From Diplosphaera chodatii (Eukaryota > Chlorophyta > Trebouxiophyceae > Prasiolales > Stichococcaceae), in assembly GCA_032358165.1 (NCBI GenBank), contig JAALGY010000021.1, positions 1,798,001-1,862,000 of the forward strand: a DNA stretch of 64,000 nt. The letters are read 5' to 3'. This document shows, piece after piece, positions 12,089-24,295 of this stretch. Below the pieces are notes generated by a model. It ran no database searches. It was not told the origin of the DNA and saw only the letters and a list, made by a program, of their open reading frames with translations. Position numbers and translations under genes: made by a program. The stretch's first letter is position 1. Each line of letters starts with the position of its first letter.

Positions 12089-12523
12089 TCATGATTTCGC
12101 CTTATTGAGTAACTGCACAGCCAAGAGACCAACATCACACCCAACTGCACATCCACCGCATGCGTCCATAGGGCAGCAGTGAAACAATCGGTCCTGGTTT
12201 CTTGCCTTGCCAAGGATGCAATCTCACCTCTTTGACGGCGGGTGGATGCCGCGCCTCTGGCTTGTAAATCGCTTCCCTGATAGGCGGTACAACAAGTGGA
12301 AGGGCCAGGCCTGCACCGAGTACCAGCATATAGAGCGCGGGGTGCCGGGTTGTGAAGGATCAGGCTCTGTACACTGACGGGCAATGCGCCATGTTCCTGG
12401 AGACGGAATGCAGCACCTCACAGTGCACTGAGTGAGCTCACCTACGCCGCCAATAAGACAGCTCCACAGGATGATCGGCTCCCTGTGGAACAGGTTTCGC
12501 AGCTGCGCGTTCCAGCCGGACAT
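12089..12523 (-). CDS. NADH:ubiquinone oxidoreductase subunit resembling NDUFA3/B9 (62 residues)
   Basis: A small single-span membrane subunit of mitochondrial complex I. Three exons join in phase: 12523-12442, 12310-12228 and a 24-bp terminal exon 12112-12089 (TGA). The product starts MSGWNAQLRNLFHREPIILW, continues through a hydrophobic segment SCLIGGVGLALPLVVPPIRE and ends PAVKELLNKAKS. The pattern of a basic or aromatic start, a Glu-Pro, one glycine-rich helix and a Pro-Pro-Ile/Leu-Arg motif is typical of plant and animal NDUFA3 (B9), which is of similar length. Identification rests on this short pattern alone. If the last intron is retained, translation continues to a stop at 12135 and the C-terminus differs. 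Confidence 0.62.
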
Positions 12524-13219
12524 GCTGCTACAGAGCCACGGGTGCTGCTGCTGCCCGAAGGGGCCTAGGACTTGAGAGCCAAGCTGCCTCCAACCAATGC
12601 CAGCTCTGAGGTGTCGCAAGTCGGCCTGCGATGCCTCGTCAGGCACCAGAGCCCCGAGGTTAGGGGTGGATGATGCCCAGACGAGCAATTTGCCACAGCT
12701 GAGCGTGCAATCGCAGCAGTGATCAAGCGCACAATACGTTTGTGCTTCTGTTTGACCTTGAGGATTTAAGAATAAGCGAAACAGAAGCATGTCAGCATCG
12801 CACCTTGATGCACCAAGAGCACACTTGCATGATGTAAGTTTACCGGATGCTCAAGTACGAGCGGCAAGCATGTGCTGGCGTGCAGCAGACATACACAATC
12901 CTGCTGGCACGGTGCTGTGATCTTGCAGCGCTGCATCGGAGAAGCTTCGAGACCGACCACAGCCTGTCTGTGCTGCGCCGCAAACCGTTTGCTGGACCGC
13001 AGCCTGCAACTGCACTGTGATATCATTCCTGCACCTGCACCAGTCCAGCACAGTACAGCCTCCGCCGCTCGGGGCGCTGCCGGCCCCTACCGTGTCTGCT
13101 TCTCGCTAGAAATGTAGGCGACTCCTCCTGGCACCCGCTTGAGCCGCTTCGTGCGGCTGACAGCAGGAACAGGAAAGCGTAGGCGCCCAGGGCAGCTCAG
13201 TGCCACACACCCCGCACCC
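12524..13219. other. intergenic region between divergent genes
   Basis: Separates the complex I subunit gene (-) from the ZC3H15 homologue (+) and should hold both promoters. No exon with good coding character was identified. Confidence 0.45.
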
Positions 13220-16200
13220 ATGCCGCCCAAGAAGGGCGGTTCTGGAGCAGACAGGGAGAAAAAGGCCCAGAACAAGGCTAAGGCCGAGAAGGTCAAGCAG
13301 GTCAGAGCTGAGCTGGGCATGAAGCCATGCATGAGTGGCGTGCGCATTGTCATGTCCGAACCATCATGGCCGTGTGCATCCAGCTGTGTCGCCTGAACAT
13401 GCACAGGCTGTCGCTGACAAGACCTTTGGGCTGAAGGTGAACTATCGAGCTTACAGTAGTGCCTGTATTGTGCATGTCCGCAGCATTGCCCATCGACCCA
13501 CTGCATTGGCGCCTAGTGCCCTCCTCATGCTAATGGTGTTGCTCTGCTGACGAGCATCTCGAGCTGAGGCCACTCTTGTTCATACCCCGCTGCAGAACAA
13601 AAACAAGAGCAAGAATGTTCAGAGGTGAGTGACTGGCGATTGGTTTATAAATCAGCCGTCACGCAGCAGGTGCATTCGTTTCATGCTGCGCCCATGTTGC
13701 AAGCTGAGCATGCTTCTATCTGGTCTGCAGCTATGTGCAACAAATGGAGCAGTCCGCAAAGGCGGCAGCCGCACGCCGTGGTGTCAAGCTTGACATCGAT
13801 GGAAAGGATGCAGCCGCAACACGTGACAAGAAGGTGTGCTGCACACATGCCATACGGCATGATCAACATTTCAGAATGCTGCTCTCTGCTTTGAGCTCAC
13901 GCAGTCATGGACGATGATCACGTCTGAGTATGTCACCACCATTGTCTCAGCCAGTGGCCATCGGTGGTTGAACTATGCCAGTCGGTGCTCAGCTGGACAG
14001 TGCATCCATCGGCGAGTTTGAATGGGTGTTCCGTGTCCGATGACTGCAGAAGAAGGACAAGGAGGCCGCAGAGGCAGCAGCACGGGAGCTGAACGACCTG
14101 TTCGCGGTCGCCATCAAGCAGCCCAAGGCGCCGCCCGGTGCGTCCTGCTGGTTTTGCCCATACATGCATGGCTCCTGGGATACACTCTCGCATTACGGCT
14201 GATGCTGCCACCAGCCCCAGTGAGGGCGACTGCATGATGTACGGTCCGTTGCACGTGGACAAAGGTCTCATGATGTGGCCCCGCAGGTGTGGATCCGAAG
14301 TCCATCGTGTGCGAGCACTACCGGCACGGCAAGTGCACCAAGGGCTTCAAGTGCAAGTACAGCCACGACCTCAACGTCGAGCGCAAGGGCGGCAAGATCG
14401 ACCTGTTCACCGACCAGTGCGCACCCCAGCCTCCCCTGCTGCCGTGTGGTGGTCCCGTGCTCAGGTCGCGCCATCAGTTGTGCAGGCTATGCAGCAGGCA
14501 CATCAATCCCACCTATGTGGTGATGTGAAACACCAACAGCCCATGCTGCACAATGCAGTGCATGGCAAGCTGTTTAGGCTGCAATCCACTGCCGCTTTTG
14601 TATAAGGGGGTTCGCTGGACGCCTGATTGCTGCAGGCGTGAGGCGGATGATGATGAGGACAACATGGAGGATTGGGACCAGGAGCAGCTGGAGAAGGTCA
14701 TCGCGGACAAGCATGCGAAGGAGAAGACGAACGCCACCTCCATCATCTGCAAGCACTTCCTGGACGCTGTGGAGCGGAAGCAGTACGGCTGGTGAGGCTC
14801 GCCGCCGCTGCGCCTTTGATAATTGAGTCAGGGACCGCAATCCGGCAGCCCACCGGCTTGCTCAATGATTACCTACGTGCAGTGCACTCCAGCAGCACAG
14901 TTGGTGCTCTGAGGCATCGAGTAACCCGCTTCTGATGCGCAAGTCCTTGTGCAACCTGGGCTGTACCCTGGCGAGGACCTCGACATGGTAACAGCTTGCG
15001 CTGATCGTGCTAATCGTGCTGCAGGTTCTGGCAGTGCCCCAATGGCAAGGACTGCAAGTACCGGCACGCGCTGCCGCCGGGCTATGTGCTGAAGAGTCAG
15101 ATGAAGGAGCTGCTGGAGGCGGAGAAGGCCAACAAGCCGTCCATCGAGGAGGAGATCGAGGCGGAGCGGGCCAAGGTCGACGCGCGCACGCCCATCACCG
15201 AGGATGTGAGCAGACGCTGCTGGCCAACGCCGTGCTGCATTGCATTCTGTGGAGTTTCACCTGACGGCAGGCTGCGCGAAGTTCATGTGGTCGCATTCGC
15301 CCGAGGGTTTTTTTCTGGACAAGCAGCCGAGGCGGCGGCGGAGCAGGCACCCTGCTGTATCTGAAAGCAGTCCTCAGCTGTGGTCTCGCCCTGTGGCGCA
15401 GTCCTTCTCCATGTGGAAGGAGCGCAAGGCAGCGGCGGCGCGCAAGGCCCAGGAGCAGGAGCAGGCCGAGCGCCGGCGCAAGGGCATCCTCACCGGCCGC
15501 GAGATCTTCTCCGAGGTGCGGTGCCGGCAACGCCTGGGCGCCGACCCCCCGCACTGGGTCCAGCAAAGCATGAGCTCCCTAAACAAAGGCAGCTTTTGCA
15601 GCTGTTGCGCTCTGAACTGCGGCAAGCAGAGCAATGCAACATACATGCAGTGTTGAACGATCCTCGCCAGCAGTGATACCTGCGGATGACTGAGGTGGTT
15701 ACAAATGAAGCTACCTGAGTTTGCGGACTTTTGCCTTCAGCATGGACGTGCGTCTCAATGGGGCCAATAAAGGTGTTTCTGCACACTCCCGCAGGAGGGC
15801 TTCGTGGCAGAGGACGACCATGGGGCGTCCGCGGACTACACGCGGGAGAATGACGACGAGGCGGCCGCCATCGCCGAGCGCAAGCGCTGGGACGAGAAGA
15901 ACGCCGCGCTGCGAGCCACCCAGGTGCCCGCTGACCCTGTGTGGTCAACTTGATCTTTCACGTGAGGAGCAGCTGAGGAGACGTAGAGACACATCGCGGA
16001 TGCAGAGCATGTACCCCATCAACTGTGCGTGCGCTGCAAGTTGTTGCATCGGACAGGACTAAGCCATGTGGTGGCTGTGGTGTTGCTGCAGGGTGGAGCC
16101 GCAGTGCAGAACAGCAGCGCGGCAGGGCCCTCAGGACTGGGTGCATCGCCTGCACAGCAGCAAAATGGGGCAGCTGGGCCGTCAACAGGTGGGCAACGCC

Positions 16201-16669
16201 TCATCGTACATCCCACTATCCAGCTTCTCCTCCATACACATTCAGCTTGCCGAGCTAGAAGGCAGCCTAATTGGCAAGTGCGTGAGGTAGTCTTCCTGCA
16301 CAAAGTGCACAAGAACAGAGTCTTGGGAACTCGGGAGCTTCAGTGCATTAATGAGCGAGTGATGATTTTGTGGATTCCCCTTCTGGAGCCGTGGCTCTGA
16401 CAGAACGTATTCGTATGCTGACGCTCACTGTACACACAAGCACAGATGCCGTGGTTGCAGGTATAGGTTGCAATGGCTTGCAATGGCGATGTTAGCTCTG
16501 CATGTTAGCTGCAGGTGCAGCCAGCAGCGGCAGCGGCGCCAAGGCAGCAGCGGAGGCAGCCGCCCTGGTCGTGGAGGAGTCCGATGAGGACGATGACTCT
16601 GATGAAGACTTTGATGAGGACTTGGATGCACTTGAGGCTGAGCTGAAGAAGAAGTCTGCCATCGACTGA
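13220..16669 (+). CDS. ZC3H15: CCCH zinc-finger DRG family-regulatory protein (ZC3H15/DFRP1 homologue)
   Basis: In this family the protein binds and stabilises the translational GTPase DRG1 in the cytoplasm. Twelve exons sum to 1,293 bp (430 residues) with intact phase: 13220-13300, 13407-13436, 13596-13624, 13731-13833, 14050-14137, 14287-14416, 14636-14791, 15025-15205, 15402-15515, 15795-15923, 16092-16188, 16515-16669. The N-terminus [20 protein letters not shown] and the block [16 protein letters not shown] are hallmarks of the family. Finger 1 is C-x7-C-x5-C-x3-H ([19 protein letters not shown]). Finger 2 runs from [16 protein letters not shown] to [11 protein letters not shown]. The DRG-binding region follows, with [15 protein letters not shown] and [11 protein letters not shown]. 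The tail is acidic ([18 protein letters not shown]) and ends KKKSAID. The start is the first ATG, and the family usually begins Met-Pro-Pro-Lys. Confidence 0.95.
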
Positions 16670-16947
16670 GCAGCGCCGATGGTGAACGGCAGGCAGCATG
16701 TCGAAGTCAACAGCAATGAGGGCGGCAAGTTGTTTTGGCTTGCTGCCATGCAGAACCGACATGCAGTTGTTGAGCCCATCTGACGTAGCGTTACAGTAGG
16801 GAAGTTGGGACCTCGGAAACCATCAACCCCTGTCATGAGCCGACAGCATGCAGCTGCATGGTGGCGCGCACATCTCCGGTGGTCCGGTGGAACCGCAGGA
16901 GCTGCCAACACCTGCTACTCCTCTTGCATATGCCTCCTCTGCATCAT

Positions 16948-17662
16948 CTAGATAATTGCGGAGGCCGCGCTGGCATTCTCCATAACAGTGGAGGAGACTG
17001 TCAATGTCTGTAGAGCGTTGCCCAATTGCTGCACTTCGGGCAGCTGGTCACCATGCCTGATCTTTCTGTGCTGCCGTTCAGCTGCAGCAAGGCGTTAGCA
17101 TCATGAACATAGGTCATAGCAAGCAGCAACACCTAGGTGGCGTCAGGTCACAGTTGTTGCTGTCTGTACATGAGGACACAACCGTCAAGCGAGCATACCC
17201 TCCAAGTGTGGCCGCCATAGAGTCTGAAGACACCGCAGCATGTGCCACCGTTTGTGCGTAAACACATCAGCATCCTTGAGTGCATCCTGCAATGTATGGA
17301 GCGTATACCAGTGTGCTGTTACAGTGTATATAGTAGGATGCAGAGCTGTGTTGACACACCGGGTGGAGGTTTGGCGTACTTTCAGCTCCTGATGTGAGGG
17401 CGTCAAGAGTGTGCCTGTTATCCGATCATCAACCGTGAAGCCCAGTAGGGACAGCGCCCTACAGACCGCTGCAACGTCCTCCGGAGGTTCCCCAATACCC
17501 TCCACACACTGCCTGTATGTGGGCCACTGCAGAACACATCAAGCAAGCGATGAGCCAGCCGGCGAGCTGTGGAGGAAGCAAGTCCTTGACGATCTCAGGG
17601 GCAGGCACCTCCTAAACACTCCCGTGTACCTGAGGTCTGCGCGCCTGCTCTGCTTCGGTCAT
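16948..17662 (-). CDS. uncharacterised 133-residue protein, four exons
   Basis: I do not recognise this gene. Exons 17662-17630, 17526-17380, 17286-17199 and 17081-16948 (TAG) join with consistent phase to 402 bp. The product begins MTEAEQARRPQWPTYRQCVE and carries PPEDVAAVCRALSLLGFTVD, then LLTPSHQELKDALKDADVFT and a basic or aromatic stretch HKRWHMLRCLQTLWRPHLEG. It ends with a Ser/Ala-rich tail. The composition suggests a small soluble helical protein. There is no signal peptide or membrane span. Every splice site is GT-AG. It is convergent with ZC3H15 and its start lies near the presumed 5' flank of the SQ/TQ-rich gene. Confidence 0.5.
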
Positions 17663-18074
17663 GATATACACAGACCGTCAGCAGTCTCGGCTTCGGATGG
17701 AAGCAGTCCTACTGCACCTACGACACAGCTGAGAGCAGGGGCAGTGCTGTTTTGGAGCCTACTATGCCGAGCATCGAGCAGCCGCACACGACACATAAAA
17801 AACTCGTCCCATGGAACTATGCGTCAAAATTGAATCCGACACCACGATTGGGCTCACAATTGTATGATATATGGTTTGCCAGGGCACAATCATTGAAGGC
17901 AGGCCGTTTTGCAGCACGCGTCCCTGAAGATGCACAAGCGCATGTCATGCATGCTGCGCTCACTTCCGACATCGAGAAATGTTTCATGTGGCCACCTGCG
18001 TGTATTGCGCTCACAGCAGCGCTTTGTTGCGAGGAGCTGTTGCATGATCCAACACAAGCACCGAAACAGGCAAA

Positions 18075-20537
18075 ATGGGCGATTTCAGCTTCAAAGCACT
18101 CAAATGCATGGCACAAATCCCTGCCCAGCAGGAGGCTGATCTGAACGCCCTCTCAGGTGGACCACGGGCAAAACCGCTGACCTACAGGCAGGCCAACATC
18201 ACATCATGTAAGTTGAATGAAACAGCACTCGTGTTCCATTTTCCTTCAAGTGCAGGCTGGAGTCAGCAGCTGACGCAGCCACCGCAACCAAACCTGGTGG
18301 AGGACGGGCCGCAGGACGCAGCTCGGAGTCAGCGAGCCGCTCAGGAGCGGCGGGACTTGCGGCAGTCGTCGCATCCGTCGCATGTTGAGCAGGACTCTGA
18401 CGCTTTTCCACAGGCGCATACGGAGGATGGCCCGCATGCAGCTGACGATCAGCAGGGCTCCCAGGTGCTACATCAGATACAACATGCGGAACGCAACACC
18501 GCCTGCTAAGTGCCTCACTGTCACTTCACCCGTGGCTGATGCTGCACTCATTGTACCGCTGGGTATGCCACGCATGCAGTTCATCCACCGCAGGGTTCTG
18601 AGCCGGCATCACCGCTGCAGCCGCCACCGCAGCTGAATGAGGGGCCAGACAGCCAGCCTTGTACGCAGTCGCCAGCAGAAGCCAGCGTTCTGGGGTGGGC
18701 ACATGCAATGTGCATGCATTGGCCTTACTCGGCAGGCGACCGTATGGCAGCTGCAGATGGTGCTGCCAAATCATCAGCCATGCCAACCGCATGATGCTCA
18801 AGGCATTTTCTGTCGCATACGCTGCAGGACATTTGCGGCACGTGCGCCAATGACACAAGACTTCGGGGCATCGCTGGCTGTTGATTTTGGCGATGGTGCA
18901 TCGGAGGTGAGGCGTCTAAGGTCCCTGTACTGCACCAGGCCGTATGCCTCTCGCCCTGGTGGCTCCGCATCGGTGATGAATATAAAACGACCCTGCTGGC
19001 TGAACTGCAGCTGGACGACCTGCAGCATGTGCAGTGCGGGCAGGCGCCGCTGACGGAGTCCAGCCTGGGGTTGCCAGCCCCCAGCCCGGCGCCCTTCAGC
19101 CACCCTGGCAGCAGCAGCGGCGGTGGCACTCCAGCAGCGCGGCCGGCCTGCCAGCCCCAGGGCCTCGAGCTGACAGGATGTACCCCGGCCACCGACAGCC
19201 GCCATGGCAGCAGGGGCACCGACTCGGCGAGACTTGCGCCTCGTCAGGAGCTGACCCTCACGCTGGCATCATCCAGCCAGCACCACAGCAGCGGCGGCTC
19301 TGCGAGCCAGTGCGCGCCGGACAGCCTCCGTGGCTCTGGCCATCCGGCCACACAGCCGACGCCTGCCAGGACCGGCAGCCAGGGCGGCCAGCAACGGCAG
19401 AAAGTCGGCAGCGGCGGCGGCGGCAGCAGCGCCGGCAGCAGATCCGCGCCGCCCGGCCAGCACAGCGGCGGCGGCACCACTGAAGCCCACGCTCCTGGGG
19501 CAGGCCACAGCGACAGCCTGCTGTCTCTGCAGCTGACGCAGTCGCCGCTGCCGGCGCCCTTCATGCAGTGGCAGCCCACCGGTCAGTCGGTCCCCACTCC
19601 CCAGCTGGCGCAGCGGCCGGTATCACAGCTGACACAGGTGCATGTTGACGAGCGCTCAGCGCCAGTTCTCCGCTCCTCCGCCAAGTCGATGTCCTTGCTG
19701 GCTCTCCTGGACAGCAGTCCTTGCAGTGCAGTGCTATCAATCCCACAGTCCCGTGACTTCCTGATGTGCATGCCGATGCAGGCACTGCCCCCATCTTCTG
19801 TGCCGCGGCCATCGCCAGCAGTCATGTGCTCATCCGTAGCGTCAGCACAGCTGACTCAGCCGACAGCAGCGCTGCAGGCGCCAGCGCAGCCGCAGCTGAC
19901 AGCTGCAACACCAGCGCCTGCAACCGCACAGCCCCTGCTGCCGTCGATTGCCGAGAGCGCTGTTGCAGACAAGCGCTCCAGGGGTTGCGGTACCGCAGCG
20001 CCGCAGGCTGCAGCGCCTGGGCGCTGGCAGGGTGGCGGCAGCAGTCAGGTGGTGCCTGAGCCACATGTGGAGGCGTCAGCAGTTCGCCATCTGTCAGCAG
20101 CACCAGCCTCAGAAGACGCTGTAATCAAGGACGAAGGTCTCGAGGCTTCGGCCCGCGGTGCCAGTCAGGCTGCTGCTGCAGCAACAGCGGCGGCAGCAGC
20201 TCCAGCGGCAGCGGCGCCTGAATACAGAATCCCCGCAGCAGGTGGCGCCGCAGCGTCTGCAGCTGCGTCGCCAGGCACCGGCGGCGCTTTTGGCGGCGTC
20301 GTGGCAACAGTGCGGGACGTCGGTGGCTTGGCAGACTGGCTGGGTGCCGGCAGCCCGAACGAGGATGAGGAGGTGGCGCGGGTGCTGGGCTCGGGCTTTG
20401 CCAGAAGGGAGGACGCAAAAGGCAGCGGGGACAGTGGGCAGCAGAGGGGCAGGCGCCCGCCTCGGGATGGCTTTGACATCGTGTGCGACTTCTTCGGCCT
20501 CGAGCGCCCTGCGCAGCGGTCACGTGTTTCAGCATGA
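18075..20537 (+). CDS. low-complexity 706-residue protein rich in SQ/TQ and QLTQ motifs
   Basis: Five exons join in phase: 18075-18207, 18256-18464, 18594-18694, 18828-18906, 18939-20537 (TGA), 2,121 bp in total. The start MGDFSFKALKCMAQIPAQQE sits in a good context (AAAATGG). The last exon opens with an ordered-looking segment AVCLSPWWLRIGDEYKTTLL followed by AELQLDDLQ. It then becomes Ser/Ala/Gln/Gly-rich and ends in DGFDIVCDFFGLERP. A core LTQ recurs: SQQLTQPP, LQLTQSPL, SQLTQVHV, AQLTQPTA, plus CTQSPA, MTQDFG and ATQPTP. Many SQ dipeptides are also present. Such SQ/TQ clusters are typical of ATM/ATR kinase substrates, and the repeated QLTQ could alternatively be a binding motif. Nuclear location is likely from composition. 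No family recognised. Confidence 0.6.
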
Positions 20538-20946
20538 TGCGGACCGCAGCTTGTGTGCTGATGAGTTGGTCCGACAGTGTGCACAGACCTCGTCTTGCTG
20601 TGTGTGCCGTGTGAACAACTGCACAATGAACAAATGCCCAGCAGCTTCTGGCCACTGGCAGTTTTCTGGCTCATGGCCCCTGCTAACTGAAGTGGGTGCA
20701 GCAGCGTCCAGTAAAAACCACGAACACCACAGAGCAAGGGCGAGTCCTGAGTCTTGCTGAGGTCTGGTGTGAGTGGCAGCCAGCCCATGCTGCCTGTTTG
20801 GCTAACACACCCTCAGCCCACTCACACCCTTGTGGGGCCAACATCCGTTGCGTGATGTGCCAGCCCAATGGTTCCTGTCACACACCCAGTCCATCAGTCT
20901 CATCATATCGTCGTAACAGAGACTCTTGCGCCGGTGGTCAACAGTG
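20538..20946. other. intergenic region
   Basis: Lies at the 3' side of the SQ/TQ-rich gene. No coding exon, RNA gene or repeat recognised. Confidence 0.4.
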
Positions 20947-22466
20947 TCATCTGCAGTGGGGCTTGGCGGGGCTGGCGCCGAAGCTGACCCATTGGTTCAT
21001 CAGCTCCCCTGCTGCGAGGTTAAGTCGCCTGGCGCGCTTCTTGGCTGACGTCGCATACGGCTCCGCTGTGGACATAATGGCGTGCACCTGTGTCGGAATG
21101 AGCAGGCGTATGCCAGTCACAGTCGGCATCACATTCAGTAGCGCACTGCCCTGAGCTTGCATGGAAGTGGCAACCACCTCTGACGCACATACGAGCCAGA
21201 ACAAGGCCAGACACCTGGATGCCCTGACACCCTCCGGGCAGCTGGCACTTCAGGGAGAGCGTAGCAGACTTATTGACCCTTGAAAGCTTTGCTGCACGCA
21301 CCTCTGAGACGCTGAGGTGGCAGCGGACCAGCAGCAAAGCCAGCAGCGCCGCGGCAGCCCTGTCGGGCCAGCCACAGCAGGCGAGCGCTGTAAACAGGGC
21401 CAGCGCCAGCGCCGCTGCCTTGACGCCCCACCCAAGCTGCAAGGCATCTAGCTACGCCTGCAGGCGGACAATGCCGAGGCCACTTGCTTGTGCTGTCACC
21501 TGAAGCTGTAAGTCTGAGCTGCTTGTGAGCTTGGCTGTAGAGGAAACGCCAGCGCCGCCACTGCAGCTGCGCTTGCAGGTGTAGCTCAAGGCTTACAGCC
21601 AAGCGCAGTCGTGAGCAGGGGGCTCTTTGGTGAGCACAAATCCACCGCATCGCCAAGCGCCTCAAAGAGCAGTACTTTCCAGCTATGTTTGCAAGTCATG
21701 GTTCCCACCTGCACAGCACGGCTGCTGTCATGTCACGCCTTGTCCAGCCGCTGCCGATTGCAACCTCTGCCGGCACCATGAACGCTCAAACCGTAGCTAG
21801 GGCCAGCAGCCGCCACACGCTGTGCAGGCGGCCAAGTATCGACAGTCCCCACAAGGCTGCCAGTGGCCTGCAGCTTCGCCACAGGGTCCCTTGACGTCAG
21901 CCAGACGTCATGCGCCGCGGCCGCAGAGTGCACCGCACCCGCCGCTGCATCCGCCACCGCCGCCGCAACCTGCAGTGGCACATCTACACATCACAATGCA
22001 TACCAGCACCACAGGAGCCCAGATGGTTGGAAATGTCTTTTCAGTAAACACAGCCTGCAGTGCTGCAGAGCTTCAACTTGGGGACGCCGGGACTGTCAAC
22101 ACATTATGCTGGAGCGTATCGGCGGACCCCGTACTCACCGACCCCACCTCGAGCGGCGACTGCGCCCATCGCAACACGACACAGCTTTGCAAACGTCACC
22201 AGATCATCGAAGCTCAGCCTAGCACTTCGCTGCAGCAGCTGAAATCTGCCTGGAACGGCTCGCTGCCGCCTGCACAGTGCACATCTGGTCTACTGCTGGG
22301 TGGTGCAGTCAGGTGCACTATCTGCCTAAGCGTGCAAAGCGTGATCGGCAGCCTGCAACGTGTTCTTATGACTCGTAATGGAAGCTTCGGTGAGCTCAAA
22401 GGTGCCTTTGTTGCTCGCAGCTCGTTTGCTGGGTCGACCCTCGCACCGCATCACAACGACAGCCAT
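20947..22466 (-). CDS. possible multi-exon gene for a membrane protein; model incomplete
   Basis: Several minus-strand pieces look like exons but were not fully joined. A possible start is at 22466 (MAVVVMRCEGRPSKRAASNK). A helix-like piece at about 22225-22150 reads LSFDDLVTFAKLCRVAMGAV. Another near 21930-21860 reads AHDVWLTSRDPVAKLQATGS. At about 21690-21620 there is HSWKVLLFEALGDAVDLCS. Between 21440 and 21300 is a strongly hydrophobic piece (AAALALALFTALACCGW, then AAAALLALLLVRCHLSVSE). A GT-AG intron joins this to 21167-20947, which ends in a basic tail (SAKKRARRLNLAAGELMNQW) and a stop. Two adjacent hydrophobic segments suggest a membrane hairpin. I could not identify the family, and the exon order upstream of 21450 is tentative. 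Confidence 0.33.
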
Positions 22467-22820
22467 GGCGCTGGTGTCGGAGCTTGCCCTTGTCCGACGG
22501 GTGAGCACCTACCAAAAGATATATCATGTCACATTGTGTTTTGAGGGCTTCAACAGGCGTGCATAGTTGTAAAGCACGCTCCCTGGCAGAGCCACATACC
22601 TGGCCATGCTAGGCAGGTGCACCGCCCCTTACAAGGCCAACACATGAAGCCTGCACCGTACTTCTAGAATCTCTAAGCTACCAGACGCCTGAGGCAGCGG
22701 TCGTCACAGAATGACAACAACAGCGAAAAATCTCTGGCAGTCAGTGGGTGCTGCTGGTGCCAAGCGGTATCACACTCAGAATGGTTGCCACACAACACCT
22801 ATGAGGAATGAACCACAATC

Positions 22821-23313
22821 ATGACAGCCGACCGTTATGTTGTCGCGCAGTACTTTGGCGGGAGGCTGCTGGCGGTCGCACAGGACCAGATGCAGCAGGT
22901 GGTGCATGAGGCAACCGCCGGCATGGCGCAAGGCGCCCAGGTCCTAGGCTTCAGGGTGGGTGCTGCCGCATTGTGACGTTTGGTTTCCAACTCCGCATAG
23001 CCATCGTCAGGATCTCCTGGGTCCCCGACCCAACAAAGCACACTGCACTGCTGGATGGCTAATGCACACATGCTCCTGTCACCCAAGCTTGCGCACCTGC
23101 CAAGCTGGTGTACGGAGCAGCCCCGAACAGTTCCGGGTGCGATGCACGCAGGATGCGGAGCTGTCGGAGGGGCTGCAGCTGGCGGCCGAGCCGCCGTGTC
23201 CGCCGCGTCGGGCGAAGTATGCCGGCAGCCCCGAAGGTGCATCGCTTTGTGTGCCGCCAGTACATCACCACGCGAACTCCGCGAGCTTTGGTCACCTACT
23301 TGCAGCTGCATGA
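22821..23313 (+). CDS. small paralogue A (about 98 residues, one intron)
   Basis: Exon 1 is 22821-22955 and exon 2 is 23152-23313 (TGA); phase holds. The product starts MTADRYVVAQYFGGRLLAVA and has GMAQGAQVLGFR at the junction, then DAELSEGLQLAAEPPCPPRR and AKYAG. The same blocks occur in the gene at 24296, so the two are tandem duplicates about 1 kb apart. The C-terminal extension after AKYAG differs and could instead be removed by splicing at GTGCAT (about 23238). I do not recognise the family. It is a short soluble protein with a Pro-rich C-terminal motif. Confidence 0.55.
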
Positions 23314-23886
23314 CAGTGCAGCCATAGCCACCAACGAGCCATTGCCATCCAGACGCTGAGCAGTGATCCTGTTTCGCACAGGCATCAGCTCGTGACGACC
23401 TTGATGTTGCAGTGCTACTGCGCTGCTGGACCTGCTGCTTGAGCTTATCTGTGCAGCGAGCCGAAGCAGAAAGCCTGTGTACCATTCGCAACGCCGGGTG
23501 GCGCACGGTCAGAGCTGTTTGTAGTTGTTTATGTACAGTACCCGTCACATCATTCAGCTGTATCATCTCGTGTACATCAAACAGATGCCATCCTGTCGAC
23601 AGCACGCAGTGTATATACTACGTGTCAGAGGCAAAGTCTATCGGGGGGAGCCGTACGTCTGTACAGCGGTATGCCAGCAAAGCTGTGCTCTTGGCAGTGC
23701 TCTTGTGAATTTGATTGCTGGCTGCTTTGTTACGTTAGTTGACGTTGTACAAGCTGCTTGTCTTGCATCATTTACATGGTCGTTCGTAGGTATATGGGGC
23801 GTCAAGTTTGAATTGTGATGTACGCAATCTGCAAACAGTAGGATTACCTATGTAGCTCGCATGTGCCGGCGTGGGGGTTGCACATG

Positions 23887-23932
23887 CTATATAGATATAT
23901 ATATATATATATATATATATATCAATGATGTA
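23887..23932. repeat. (TA)n microsatellite
   Basis: An alternating TA run of about 45 bp, interrupted once by G near the left end, lies between the two small paralogous genes. Confidence 0.97.
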
Positions 23933-24295
23933 CACAAACGTGGTTAGTTGCCGGTTGTGTCGAGCGCCAATCGTGACTCCTTGCGACCGACGTAATGGGC
24001 TACACAGACTCACTCGCTTGTGCACGAGCGGCACGATGCTGGCAGATTGGGTGCAGGCCTCCAACGCTTCCCTGCCCTGCAGCATAGTGACGAGGCAGCC
24101 ACGTGTGAACGAGTCAGCACTTCGCATCGCCTGCGGCTGCGCTTCTTCCGGTGTTTGACGCACACACAGTTTTGCACCGCCACATCTGACGCTTCCATCA
24201 GATTTACACTAGTATAGCTTGATCCGCTTCCGCTCTTCTTCGCCACTAGACAGGTGAGGCTTCCCAGAACAGGCAGCAGGCAGCCAGCAGCATCA

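Noticed and set aside
17752..18074. Coding exon MPSIEQPHTTHKKLVPWNYA upstream of the SQ/TQ-rich gene
   Set aside because: No GT donor joins it in frame to 18075 and that ATG has a good context. More likely 5' untranslated or intergenic.
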